A stretch of 64,000 nt of DNA from Toxotes chatareus (GCA_016801885.1 CM028886.1:5287841-5351840); one strand, 5' to 3'; shown: positions 27,801-42,300, counted from the first letter of the stretch. Made by a program: numbers and translations. The notes: generated from the sequence alone by a model not told the origin.

Positions 27801-28748
27801 CACTATGAGGTTCCACATGCGAGCAGCTTCAGCCACTAGCGTCGAGACGCCGCTGCAACCGGGCATCAGGACAATCTTGATGGGCTCGGTGTACAGAAGG
27901 TCATACAGCAACTTGGTGGCCTCACCTGGGTCACACTGGAAGGAGAAAATGAGAAAGTGTTTAAAAGGACAGACAGATGACTAGATGGATGGGTGGCTCA
28001 ATAATAAGCAAAATAAATGAACTGAAGGGATCGAGATAAAGAGAAATGGAGCGAGAGACAGACATGGAGGAATCTCGGGGAGAAAATGGGAGAGATAAGA
28101 CTCGGGGAGACAGATGGGTGGGAAATGGGAAAGGGAAGATACAAATAAAAAATTGTAGACAGAAACAGAAAACAGAAGGGAGTAGATTAAGTAAAGGGAA
28201 ATGGCATGGAAGTAGCAAGGAGCGACAAAAAGGTCAATGCAAATGTGAAGAGAAAAGACAAGTAGGAGAAATAGAAGGACAACTCAGGGAAATGGAAAAA
28301 ACAAAAGAGACAAGGTCAAGATAAAATAAAGGAAAATGCCACAAGAGTAGAAGGGAGCAGCAAACAAGCAGATGCAAATGTGACAAGCTGGAAGAATAGA
28401 AGAAAACGTATGATCTGCATAAAGTTCCCGTCCACACAGCCAGTGTGTCATCAAAACACAACATGTCCACAGATCAAGACATAAAAACAGAAAGAAAGCC
28501 AGAAACCAAAAAGGGAGCTTGATGACCACAACAGCAGCCATCACAAGTCATTACAAGCCTCCAATAAAGTCATTTACAGAATGTCTAGGTGGTGAGAGTG
28601 TGGCTGGAATGATCCATCACTGCTCTGTCAGCCAGATTACCAACAGGCTGTCACTGCTGCACTGCTCATCAGAGTCACAGATAAACTGGCCTGACACATC
28701 TAATGATTCAGCATGAAAGAGGAGACATGGCTCATAAACACAAGTACA

Positions 28749-28786
<38 letters not shown>

Positions 28787-31700
28787 TCAGTGTCACAAAC
28801 AATCGTACTGACTCCGATGATGGCATCGGCCAAATATGGCTCCTAATTGGGGTGTTTGTCCCAACGGCTGAATTGTCTCTTTGAGGCAGCCCTGTGATTT
28901 TTCTGAAAAGGTAATCACCACTCAAGACCCAGGAATACGTGGAGTAGCCGGGCTTCTTATTGATTGATGTGTTTTCCATTAACTCTAGATTGGGTGGAAT
29001 TATAGTGGTGTCATGTCATTGCTGAAAAAGTCAGGATGTTTACATGCACTTAGATAATTCAGTCTGGGCCCTATTAAAGCAGAGCACTGAGCGCTGATGT
29101 TCTCACTTATAAATACACGTATATGGTTTTCTTTATTAGTCTCAAACAAAGAAAAGAAAAGCTCTCTTCAAACTGTGCATGTCATCACTGTAGACTGTAG
29201 AAAACCAAGGTCACGCCGCCTGTACCGTCTAATGCACAGGCTCCAGTGAAGCAGGAAACAGGGAAAAAAATTGTGTGAGATGTGCAGAGCACAGCTTTAA
29301 CAGTGAGTCAAACCTGTGTCCATTTTTGTATTAAACTTTCTTGGCGTCCCCTTTAGGTTTTTCACTGCTCAGGGGCTTCTGACAGTACAGTGATATAAAA
29401 GTGCATCATTTTGCATCACCTTGTGCACTGCTGCTATCTGACCTAATTGGCTTTAACAAGCACACATTAACTTTCAAACTAAGGCCATTACAACCAGCAT
29501 AGCACATCTGGTCCATTAACAACAGGCCCTTTTTTAAATAACACACACCCATCACAAAAATAATTGCTGCTTATTGTCTCCTGTACATTTTCTGTACAGA
29601 CAATCTTAAGCCTAGAGTTCGGTTTATCGTTGAAGCCTTGTTGACACATTTGTGCCAAAGAAAATGGCATTAATTGGCACCAAATTTGGGTTACAGAGTG
29701 GAGCCTGCATAGAGTTAAGGGGGGACAGGTAACCAAGGCTTAATACCTTCATAATGATACAAAAAAGTATTTATTTTTATAGGGAATCGGATTATTATTT
29801 GGATCCAGTATCTAGTGGTGATTAGTGGAGCTGCATCTGAAGTGCTACCTCACTTTTTATTATCAGACACTCCTGATAGGCTTGGAGGTGGCTGTAAAAT
29901 ATGTCAGTTTCATCTTTCACAGAGAACGGTGTCTTTGGTCAGCTTTAATTTATGTCCTTCAGCAGTACACTGTTGTACTGAAATATCTTAACACTTATCA
30001 TTTACAATGGTCTTGAAGGAGAACAGTCAGTCTCCTTCAAACAAAATGCTTTGTTATAAAAATGTTTCAAGTACAACACACAGCAGAGTGTACAATTAAA
30101 ACCTTAAAAATAGGTATCTCTGAGCTGTCACTAGAAGCAAAGACACAAATCAAATTATCCCTCTGTCTTTCTCAGCGCATGACCTGCCTGTGTCTCATTT
30201 GCATACTATCAATTAAAACTCCAAAAATGTCATGTAATGTCATGTCATCATCTCCCGCTCGGGTCTGGGTCTGGATCCAGGTCACGGGGGCGACGGCCGC
30301 CCAGTCCACAATGCATCGAAGTCCTATAAGACGGAGTGGGTTTCAAACCCATCACCCCGAGAGATTGAGTCTCGTGCTCTCCCAACTGAGCTAATAATAA
30401 TTTTAAAAAAAACACCAGAATGGTATCTCTGTACCTTCAAAGCCATTTGGCAGCCCAACAATGTACTAAAACCTTGAAACCAATCAAAAATAGTGCATTT
30501 GTTTGCGTTAACCACCATTACAAAAGCCAGGGTGGGTGTTAATGAGTTACACCTGCCTTTAAAGACAACAGGAGCTGAGTATTACTATTACTACAGAAAT
30601 GCTTTGTTGGACGTTGAACATTTTGCACTATGGTTGTTGCTAGATCACCACAGCAAGAAGGAGAGGAAGCAGTTAGAAAGCTTTTACATCTTTGAACTCA
30701 CTGACCAACAACAAAATAAATCTGTACAGAGATCCCATTTACTTGTCATCAAAATATTGCCCTAAGCTGATTACTATAACTAATTAGAGTTTATGAGTGC
30801 AGTAAAATCACTGACCGAGTCCATTTCCCTGCACTGCTGACTGTCCTCAGTTCACTTGGTTAACAGCATTATCACTGACTGGGAAAGCAGCTTCACAATA
30901 TTGATGTTATAAAGGAACAGGCAACCTTGTGCAATGCAGGGCCGAGAGGCTGCAGGTTTTCCTCCCGATCAATCACTACACCAGCTGATTTCACAGATCA
31001 CTTCCTCCTCTTTGGCATTTCAGGTTAAAATCAGCAACTGCAGCGTTCAGCTGGCTACAAAACCTTCAGCCTGTTGAGCATCCACAGCACACGGTTGCGT
31101 GTTCCTCATAAAACGAATTGCTGTGTTACCTTTGTGTGAGGGAGATGCAGATTGACACACAGACCTTTTTTAAACATTGTCTTTCCCGAAGGTTATTTGT
31201 GTTCTTTGTCAGCGTGTCTGTCAGCTGACTGCACGCTGAGAAGAAGCTTGTTAGCTTTCTGGCATTACAGCGTTTTAACTGTACCCTGATGAGTGGTAAT
31301 TCATTGCCTACGCTGATTATCTTTGAATTGTTTAATCAATCTATCATTACCATCGAACATCACAGCTTTTATTAGCAGCTTGTTTTAATAATTTTTCCAA
31401 ATTACTCGCTGCTCATAATGTGTTGAAAATAGAACTAAATTAAAAAGTGCAGATTCTGACCTTGTAGAGGTTGTTTAAGCATTCAAACCAAGGCAAGGAG
31501 CTATTATCCCCTAACTTGTTTAGTCAAAATATATTATATATTTTGAAATGGATCAAAGCCAGCAGCAGTGCAGAATGCAAAGTTTAAATATAGTTGCAAC
31601 AGCAAGCTTGGCTGCAAAGCTTAAATTAAAAAACAAGACTTATAGTTGAATGTTTGCTGGGAAAAATATAATGGTAAGTATTAGTGAGAAAAACATTTTT

Positions 31701-33975
31701 ATTGGATGGCAAACCCAATCACAGTGGACAAACATCGCTTAAAAAAGCTCAAAAATGCCTTAATCATCCCATGGAGGGTCCTTTTGATCTCTGAGAGCAA
31801 TGCGTGAAATTTACCAGATTATGGAATATGCTGCTAAAATAAAGATAAAATTCTTATATCAAAAACCTCCATCATTATATTAAGAGTAAATAGAGAAGGA
31901 AAGGTTTGTGCTTGACTTTCAAGGAATAAGTCTAGCAGTTCCACCGCTAACAGATGCTTATTCCATGTTCCACAGTAGAGTTAATAAGAAAAGGTTAACC
32001 GGCTGTAAAGGTGTATAATGAAGGGGGTCTATTCTTGAATGCAATTGCAAAATGGCATCAGATTCTATACTTGAACCTTTCAATCATTCAGTTTTCCTAT
32101 GAACGTAAGAAATGAAACCTTTGGTAACAAAATGGGAACACGGCACTGTAAGAGGCGTAAAAGCACACAGTCTCCCTTATGAAAAAAAAATAGACAGAGA
32201 AAACAGGGGTGTTGGCAGGTATGCAATAAAGGCACAGGAATCTCTGCTATTCTTGGAGGTCTGCCTTCTACAGCCCTCTGGGGTCATCACCATTTCCACT
32301 TTCATTCCTAGCTCTCCTTGGCTCATGAGAGCACCCGGATTGACGGCCTGATGCCCTTAACGTACACATTCACATTTACTGTGTGACAAACACACACACA
32401 CACACACAGATTAGTGCAAGTGTGTGTACATAGCCATAAAAGTACACTCATACAGTTACACACACACATACATGACAAAGCACCAGCCCTTTTGTCACTG
32501 CCCTTGGTGCTGAAATTCCCCTAGCTAATATCAGTGTCGACATTAACATGCCGATGTAGGATTTCCAGTCAGTCAAACCCGGCCAGCGAGAACCTCTGAC
32601 AGAAGCTGAAGGTTCCCGGGGCTGGGAATAATGGGAGAGGACACCGGCTTGTCATAATACACACTGTAAATACACTCCAGATTGAATAATAAAAAAGAGT
32701 TGTGAAGAGGGTATAAGATATGGGCCTGGGGGCTAGTCTGTGTGTTGAATCTCAAAGGAAGCACAACTATATCTCCTAATTTCCTCATAATTACATCTGG
32801 CACCCAACGCCATGCTTATATTCCAACGGACATACATGAGGACCAGTAATGAATACTGGTTGTGCCACAGTGGATGGGAAATTGTGTCACAGCTGCCAAT
32901 TAAAATAAAGGGCGGAAGTGAGGGAAGCACCTTGTTTCACCATTTCTCTGTATCTCCACTGTCTCACTCTATCACTGTTAATAATTGATCAAAGTTCGCA
33001 GTCTCGGCTTTGATATATCCATGGCAACGGCCTGCATGGGGAGTGTGTGCATGTGTACGCGTCTGCCCATGTGTGTGCAGATCTCAGAAGGCTGTAAATA
33101 GTCTGATGCTGTCGCCAGGATAGCCAGAGAAACAAGCCGTCTGCTACCACAGGGTATCTGCATCCATTAAAAGGACAGGCTGGGATTAAGTGTTGAGCTT
33201 CATGAATATTGTATGATGTTGAACAAGCTGAGGACATCGCTTGATACTTCCAGCCCTAATAGTCACAAACTGAAGTTTCTGTGTCTTTAAGGCACCTGTT
33301 TGCCAAATCCAAGTCAAACTTTAATTCACGCCTTTCATTCAAGACTGCCGTCAGACATTAAAGACGCAATAAAAGTTCCTCATCACGATAACAAATTCAG
33401 GTCAAGAGTGTCTGCTGCATAATTACTCTTCTCCAGCCTTGATCTTGAGATGCAAGCAAACAAAGGGCCAGTTACACCCTTGTCTTAATCTCACAGTTAA
33501 ACAAAGGTTTGTGCTTGCAAGGTGGAGATCTGCTCTCTGACCAAACAAGTCATAATAACTGCATGTAAATATCATAGCTAATTAATCCCTTTTCTTATAA
33601 TTGCTTTTCTGCCTCTCAGAGGGTAAGATCCTCATTACTATTCCAGCCAGGTGAAAAACGTTTGCAATCAGAAGGTAAAAAAAAACTCATTCCAAACACA
33701 TTGTACCCAGAGCAGGAGCAATAAATTCCCCCCCTTGACTTAATTCAAGGAATTAACCAGAGTCGCTCAGACAATGTTATACCAGCCTCTTTAAGCTGTT
33801 CTATTCAAAGGATCTGCATCTATTTTTTGAGCCGGAGGCACCAGTGACTCCTGGAGCACGAGGAGTGATGTTTTTCAATCCCTAAGAAATCTGTTCATGC
33901 AATTGCTTTATCTTTATGTTTATGGCGGCTACATCTGCAGCTGCCTGTTTCACTACACTTGTAATCAGAGGATGT

Positions 33976-34035
<60 letters not shown>

Positions 34036-34223
34036 TTGATCTGTTTAGCATTTGATTGCAAAGAACAAGGTGTATGTGTAACAGAATGTGAATAAGCATG
34101 CATTGTACAATCAGCTCTGCGTACATCCAGCGTATGAATTTGCACACATATTTTCACAGAGCTGAAACCTTATTTGTTTCTGTGGTTTGCTTCAAGAGTA
34201 ACTGTGTTGCCATGCCAACTCTC

Positions 34224-34287
<64 letters not shown>

Positions 34288-35544
34288 TACACTCACTCTT
34301 TCTCCCTGCTATTCTGTTTAACAGGATTCCAATGCAGAGCCTTGTACACCAATCAGAATAAAGCTCGTAGCAAATTTCTAACCAGCCCCAGTGCAGTTAA
34401 CTGTTTGGTGCCCCGGTCTCTCTCCAGGCATCTGTCCTGCAGCATGATTGATAACGGCCCTCAAGAGAGGAGACAGAGGGGGATATCCAGTAATTGTTTT
34501 CGTGTGTCTACACTCATCCCTCCGTTGAGAAAAATGGTTCCTTTTGGAGACAAACTTTCAGAATAACAATTAGGACATGCAGCAAACAGCTGCAAATAGA
34601 ACATTTTTCACAAAGATAAATAATGTGCTTTTTGATTAAAGTCTATGTGAGTGTAGTGGGTGGTAAACTGGGGCAGCCAGGGGAAATGAAACCAGTTGGG
34701 AGGCGGATATTGGATTTATAGCAGTTGATAATGCTGACATTTTAAAATACCACCATGATTAATGATTGATGAGCAACAAGCAGGAGGTGTGTTTGTTCAG
34801 TTAACACAAACCAGCTCTGTAAGTAGTATGGCAGTCCCCTTTGCTAAGCAGAGTGAGGACATCAGGGTTAGTTATCAATGGAGTGTCCTTATATGAAATC
34901 TCTTCTTTGAGATCTGTGACTTGGGAAAAGACAGGTGTTTCGAAACAGGCAGCATGTCCTCTTGTTTCAGCAGACTAAACTTGCATTTACCTGCCTGCCA
35001 TAACTCTTGAGAAAACTATGATGAAAAAAAAAAAAAAAAAAAAAAAACACTCCATAAAGTCAGAAAACTATGCAAATTGCAAGAGGAAACATCCGAATCA
35101 AACACGAGAGTGATGACAAACGATAAAGCCTGCAGCACACAAAAATGACAAAAGTCAGTTACTCCTCGTGATAATTTGAGAGGCAGATCATTAGATCCCT
35201 CACAGACTGACACCACACATCACTTCAGCACGCACCTCCTTCTCTGACTCTCCTGCACATGCACTCACCATGCTGTCGTAGTGGATGAGCTCCAGCTCGT
35301 AGTCGGGCAGGATGTCGCTCCTGTTGTTCACCAGGTCCAGGGCCATCTGAGCGGAGGGCATACACGCCTGGCCACCCGGCCAACCTCCGCTCATGGGGAA
35401 CAGCGCTCCGATGTACAGCTTCTTCTTGCCTGCGGACGGCCGTGGCCAGAGGAGGAGAAGGACGATGAGAGATGCCCGGAGGAACATGTTGTGCCCGCGG
35501 GTTACGCGAGTTACACGCGGAGGAGCTCTGCTCATTGCCAGCAT
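746..35544 (-). CDS. gabbr1: GABA-B receptor subunit 1, short isoform 1b (gabbr1), 3' end beyond the window
   Basis: This is the alternative-promoter form that lacks the sushi domains. It starts at the ATG at 35544 and reads through the 1a splice acceptor at 35430 into the shared exon, then uses the same downstream exons as 1a (27935-27801 to 856-746), giving 614 visible residues. The first 39 residues are unique: a basic stretch, then a hydrophobic core (LIVLLLLW) and a small-residue end (PSAG), a plausible signal peptide. An in-frame TGA two codons upstream makes 35544 the first possible start, with A at -3. Two further in-frame ATGs follow at 35535 and 35487; the last directly precedes the hydrophobic core and could also be used. 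In mammals 1a and 1b differ in axonal versus dendritic targeting; that they do so here is inferred. Confidence 0.9.
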
Positions 35545-36339
35545 GGTTCAAGGTGAGCTGAACCGGAGTAAGTTGGACCCGGTGCTGCAGCGGACTCGAG
35601 CGGGGCAAAGGTTATTTTATGTGCGAAATTTGTAACTAAAATGTAAGTGAACTCAACACGTGTCCGGCTCCTTGAAAACCAACGAGTTTGGATATATTAT
35701 GTTGAGCTTTGCAGATTTTGTGCATAAAGCCAACTATTTACCCTTAATTGCATGCGTTAAGTAGAAAGAGTAAATAATTTAGTCTGCGTATAATTTAGCA
35801 TAATGCGTGGTTAATTATACATGGCGTGATGGATGTTTTTGGGACTAAGTCAAACAGTTCAGTAAGTCTTTACTTTGCAGAGCTCGTAGCGATCATGCGA
35901 GGACACAGTGCTGCTCATCAGTCAAGTTTCAAGCGAACCTCGGTCCTGCAGTCCAACTCATTTCTACGCAATTCCACACATTTGGCGCGACTAAACTAAC
36001 GCTTCGCTTTCGACTTGCAATCAATCACGAATATTGGATCGCACGTCCCCTTGCTCATGACTTTTACGCGAGAATGACGCGCGAATTGGACACGAGGGTC
36101 CGCGCAGAATATGTCAACTGGGTCAAACGAGTGTGGATTTGGAGCCACAGCGGAGGAAACAAAAAAAGAAAATGAAAGACTGGAGCGTGAACTGAGAGCT
36201 GAAGCATCGGGAAAAAAACAGGCTACTTCTCCCCCCCTTTAACGCAGCCGTATACCAACAGATGAAACGATTTGCCGCGGAAAAGCAGGCGCGCCACAGC
36301 TCTGCGACTGATCCACTGCAGCACCGGCTGGCCGAGTGA

Positions 36340-36378
<39 letters not shown>

Positions 36379-39300
36379 CGGCGAGAGGGGGGGGTGAGTC
36401 AGGACAAGTCTGAAATGTATACTGAGAGGAGGGGGGGCTGTTAAGTGGCTGGGAGGGGGCTCTGGGCAAAATGTCCTCTAAGAGTTTGTAATGATTTAAA
36501 CGTTGAGCTTAACTTAAACAGTACATTTATTCCACAAGAGTCTCACACAACCCTTATTTTCTGATATGTTCTTCTTTGCGGCTTCTTTCTCCATCACCCC
36601 CTACAGCTGCTGGGTTAGTGCTGGCTTGTACATCTATTATCGATTTCTGATCAGTGCATCAGTACATATGGCTACCTCGGTTACAAGCCAATTTAAAACA
36701 AACAAACAAAAAAAAAACTATTAAACATCTAGAGAGTCAGATTCTTTTCTCTTAAAATAAGAGCAAATTCATTTGCATCAAAAAAAAAATTCTGACATTA
36801 ATATCATGATTTGGCATCAGAATTCAATACAGTTTTGCTCAGAATTCATTTCGAATTTTACAGTTAAACAAAACAATAACAGGATATGTTCATATATGGT
36901 CATGAATCAGTTACACTAAAAGTTTCTAAACAACAATGTTTAAATATCGCTCAGTGCACCTTTCAATCACTACATTTTAATGTGTAGGGCTGCAACTAAA
37001 TATTTTATTCTCAAATAATACCACTAATACCAAATGTAGTGGCAATCTAGTTGTTAAAACACTCAGGCGATCACCAAAGTTATCAGGGTTCATCCTCTGG
37101 GAACCATGCATATCTGTACAAAGTCTGGACCACAGTGGTAGACCAAGCGACTGACAAACCAACACCACCACCCTTAGGGCTGGCGCTATCGCTTTAAAAC
37201 ACTGATTCTGCTCTTAGGACCTGGACAATCAACTACAGTCATTTAAATTCTATTGAAACAATTATATGTAGTATAAGGAATGTTCAAATTTTAAGCAGAG
37301 TTTAACCTGTATGCCTTAATGCTGTTTGACCTGCAAACGCTTACTGTTCTACCACACATGAGCAGTGTGTAACTCTGCTCTGTAACCGCCTCTGCTAATT
37401 CATAGACCATTTCATCTGTGCCTCTCCTTCACAGCCAAGTCTATAAAATGCAACAGAAACTGCTTTGAGAAATCAGCAAAAAAATGTGGCAGGTGGTATC
37501 GATCATAGCTGATTTTACTTGCGTTCATCTCTGTCTGAGGAGAGCAGAGACAGTGATGCAGTTACTTTGGATAAGAGAGACACTGGACGCTCTGCACACC
37601 TGCTGTTTGAACCCTCTGTTCGCAGCACAGTCCCTGTCTGAATCTCTGACACACAAAGACACACTCTCGCACCTATTCACACATTAACACCTACACGCAT
37701 ATAATCAGGCACAATGGCCTTTAAGCCTTTATAGTTTAAACTGAATGATCTGGTTTTCATTTGTGTCCTGCTCTAAAATGAGATTTTTTTTTTCTTGAAG
37801 AGGCATCTGCCAGCATCACTGGCTATCATTCAGTCCTTTGAGGAACTGTATAACTAAAGGTTAATAACTTGTTATCTAAGAAAAGAGTGGAAACTCACTG
37901 AGGTGGCGACAGTACTTTCTGCCATTTTCATTGCATCCTATTTGGATTATTGACTACACTTTCATTCCATTTCACGCTCATGTTTTTTTCAGTTCCTGTG
38001 TAAGTGCTCTAATTGCAGTGTAATGTTAATGTTAAAGTTCCCTTTTGAGAATTACTTATTGCAGCAATTGAGAAGATGACCATTATTTCTCCAGTCTAAA
38101 TTAAAAACCCTCTGTAGTTAGGCGATGGAATATGACTGTTATATAACCCTGGTTCATTAACCAAATCTCATTATCTGGATATCTCCATGTAGCAGAGAGT
38201 TATTCAGATCCAGCTGCTAACAAGCCCTCGCAGGCTGAGGTGAGTGTAGTGATCATCTGCTGGTATTTGCCATCCACTTCCACCTCCTCATCCTCGCTGC
38301 CACCCTGTGACCCATCCAACGCACTATCAATTATTCAGCTGTGAACTTTATATGCTGTTTTGCTTCATAAGCCTGCAGCCAACACAGGGAAGACGCAACA
38401 GCATCGGGCAGTGCAGTGTTAACAACCCCCATGGTAGCAAATGCCACATTCAGAGAAGATATTAGCTGTGGCACAGTCTGGAAAAGATGCAATGGAGACA
38501 TGAGCATTGTAACATGTTGCTGAGCCGCTTTAATGAGGACCTCGCACTGTATATTTGTGTGTCTGCAGTTTGCACACTGGGCATCCTTCACGATAATGGC
38601 CTGTTTTCCTCCTGGCAGAAGCGATAGTGGGGGAAAATACTGTTTTGAATGTTCCCTTTTTAACACAATTGCCAGATTACATTATCCTCCACCTGCAGAG
38701 TACATTTTATTCAGGGAGCAATCCAAATCGTTGTGAAAATGCTCTGACAAAATATATTGTGTAAAATCAATCAGACTGTTGCAGTTCCCAAGACGCTAAT
38801 GTTTTGTAGACATAAGGTTTTTCCACAGTGCACCAGCAGTACCACCAGAGCAAGTCATATGTAGTTTCTCTGTGCCGAGACAAGACTTATGGGCGAGGTG
38901 AAAACTCAAGCTGCATTTATACATTTGAGGGTCAGTACTATTATTGGCTGATACTGGAACAGCGATTTATCAGTTGGAGCATAAAACTTGGACAATATGC
39001 TAAAAAAAACATAGTTTGTCATGGTGGAGAAGCACTAACTTAGATACAGTACCATCATTACGTAATTTGTCCTGCAGCAGCTCACTACGTGCTAACTTGT
39101 TTCCCATACTCTGCAGCATTAGACTCTTATTAGAATAATAAATCATGCCTGAGTATCAGGGTGGAGGGAAATATGTTAAGAATACCCTGCCACAAGGGCA
39201 TTACTTTGTAGCAACATTCGTTAACCGAGAGTGTATTTTTATGACTATAACTCTGAATAAAGGAATATCATCAGCTAAATCACGATCATAGTTCTTTTGA

Positions 39301-42300
39301 CTGCCAAACGATCAGTATTCATCAGCTTTAAAAAATCCATTACTGCCACATGCGCGGCTCAAATTCACATTTCCATCAGGTGAGGAGTGGGAATAAATCA
39401 CAGGACACACAAGGTAAATCATTTTCCACCATATGAGGTGGTGCTTAGTGCTAATAAACAGTTTGTCTGGTTGCATGTCCTGGCGTCCAGTGATACTGTG
39501 ACGATAACAGTACAGCTAAAATCCTGATGATACAACCGATCTTTCAAAGGATAAAAATGGCACTCCACAGTATATTTTTCTTATTTTTAACAAATCCCAT
39601 GAGTCCACCAGTCCAAAACCAACAATGGACTGATCCCACAACAAAGTCTGCTATAGCTTATTCCTCTGTGCCACAGACCACTATTGTTATCAAAAAACTA
39701 TTAAAAACACATCAGTGAGCCTTCATGTGCTTTTGTTACAAGGAACATGGGCAGGGTGGTTTATTTTGAGTGAATCCCACATCCACAGCGGGACCGCTGC
39801 AGTAAATACCCCCCAATGTACCAAATGTGTGTTACTTCACCACTGAAAGTAGTCCCCAGAAAATTTTTTAGGCACAGGGCTGTAACAAAGTAAAACTTTC
39901 ATTACTGATTAATCCTCAGCTTATTTTTTCAACTAATCAATTAATTGTTTGGTTTATGAAACCTTAAAAAACAATAAAATGTTCGACCAGAGAATATTTG
40001 GCATGGTTTCACTATTTTTGCTGAAAAAAAGGATTGAAATGATTAAGCAGTTATAAAAATTGTTGGTGATTATTATTCTATTGATTGATTGATAGATTAA
40101 TCAACTAATCATAGCAGCTCTAGTTATCGTCAGGAGGCGGGCGCGCACACACACACACACACACCTGAAAATGGTGCTGGGTAACAATTATCTGCACAAA
40201 AACATGCTTGAATGCCTGTTAGCAATTCTAAAGTCTTGAGCGGCTGCAGAGTTTGGATAGAAGTTGTTTTGCCTTGTTATGTCCTAGCTGTTTGCAGATT
40301 TGTTTGTACTCATTGTGTACCTATGGTTTTGATATTTGATATATTGTACTTGGAGAAAACAGATAAACTAGAGAGGCAATGCTACTGCATATATGTGTGC
40401 ACACACGCGCACACTCACAGGGTACAGCAGACACAGACAGGAGCAGGGTATTAACCTTTCTCCCGCTGAGGAGGCAGTAAGTGGGTGGTGATGGCACATG
40501 GAGAGGAGAGAAAGAGAGAGAGAGCAGAGCCAGAAGGAGGTCAGTATTGAGACAGTAGATGGAAATTTCTATTTGCGGAAACAGTGTTCTTTGCTGCTTT
40601 GTTAATTATGTGTTTGTCAAGCCCATCCATGACATTTGGAAAGTTTTTATCAGTAACTTACAGGATTACTTACTTAAAACTATATATGGAGTTCAGCGTT
40701 GCATATTGTGTGCGCACAGACAGGTGTAAATGTGTCCATAAAGAGTAGGTGTATCCGTGAGCAGGAGTGTTTGGCTTATGAAAGACTAGTACAGGTTTAT
40801 GCCTAATTCATTAGAGTAACTGTGCAGTGTTGTGAGCCTTCCAAGGATTGTAAGCTAGAGCATGATTCAATATCTGGCCAATTCCTAATGTGGTGACATA
40901 ACCATGCAAGAGGGTGAGCCATCCTGCATCAGTAACAAATGTATTCATCATCCTTGCCAGGGATCAGATAAAATGGCTGTACCAGTGGATGTTTTGACCC
41001 TTTATTTTTCCAGGGAAGCCTGACTAAGCACATTAGTACGTTTTCAGAACTGACCTGCTGCAATCTCATACACTTTTACTCACACAGCAACAGAAATACA
41101 ATATTCTAGTTGCACTGCATGTAGGACTAGTGCAAGTGAACAGCATATTTCATACCTGATTATATTTATACCTGCGTGGTGACAAACCCACAGCTAGTTC
41201 TGTGCTGTGCTCTCTCTTTTCAAAAATGCCTCTTAGTTGTAGAGGGCAGGAGCATTGCAAAAACGATTAGCAACAAACTAATAAGAATGCACAATTTTCA
41301 TTAGAACTTTGGAATTAAAATAAACTAAAGACATAAGGGAGTTTGTTTGGATGGGCTGAGTTGAAAATGCTACCCCACTAATGATGCTAATGAGCAAATT
41401 AAAGTTGTAATCTTCGCTCTCAGTGCTTTGATACATAAAAAGGTTTCGCTCACTACTCAGGGGTAGAAAAATAGTGTTCCTCATGTAATGTCTGGCAATA
41501 AGCTGGGGTAAATGCTGTCAGCCTGTATATGTTTTCAAACATTAAATATGAAAACTAATTTCTTTAACTTCTTACACAGTTTCAAATAAAACTGAAATAT
41601 AATCTTGTTAGGACAAGTTGTTCATAGACCAAGTTTCCCTTTCACCAAGAGAGTCAGATATTTCCAGCTGGTGTGGGGGATTTAAACCTTCAGTTACAGT
41701 ACAACCACTTGTTAGTGCTTTAGGCTATGGCTGCCCCAAATGGAGACACACCCGAGTTTGGCCACTTTCTCAAAGATCACTGCTGCCCCCCTGTGGTGAC
41801 AACACACACTGCTTCTGCGGCACAGTATTGTGCAGCCTTATGTGAAGCAGAAATAACCTAAAAGTCAAAGATATTTGTATGCACAGTTACATTCAGGTAC
41901 ACTACCATTAGCTATGGGATCGTTGTTATGAGATCTCGGTATGTCAAAGTCAATCTCATGCATGAAATAATGATTTAAGGGCTGTGACTTTGAGTGGAAT
42001 GCCTTTCATTTCTCATTAATTTTTTTAAAAACCTTTTAAAAGGAAGGGAACCATGTTTGTGGCAGATTTGTTGAGCCTGGGGAAGAAGACAAAAGTCTTT
42101 GTTTGTAATGTTTTGTGAAAATGTCTGACAATGTTTCACCACATCTGCATATTTTAGTGTCACCAAGTCCATGTGGTCTGGGCTCTTGTATGTCCACAAT
42201 AAACAACAAAATTAACTATTGTGGTTCAGCAGGATTGGGACACTGTATCTTACATAGCAAGAACATCATAGGAAGAATGAAAAATTCCTACCTGTGTAGT

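Larger units (their letters stand above)
27936..35268. other. gabbr1 intron, 7.3 kb, after the shared 1a/1b exon
   Basis: Holds the SINE at 30227, CA arrays and a purine tract. The 31000-33900 stretch is AT-rich with no recognisable repeat or coding signal. Confidence 0.5.

Noticed and set aside
30330..30393. Second tRNA gene on the minus strand
   Set aside because: No acceptor stem can be formed, and the same SINE body follows.
34098..34566. Plus-strand open frames with His-Thr repeats
   Set aside because: Produced by the (CA)n and (CT)n arrays.
35281..35635. Plus-strand open frames of 80-91 codons
   Set aside because: Antisense to the GC-rich 1b/shared gabbr1 exon.
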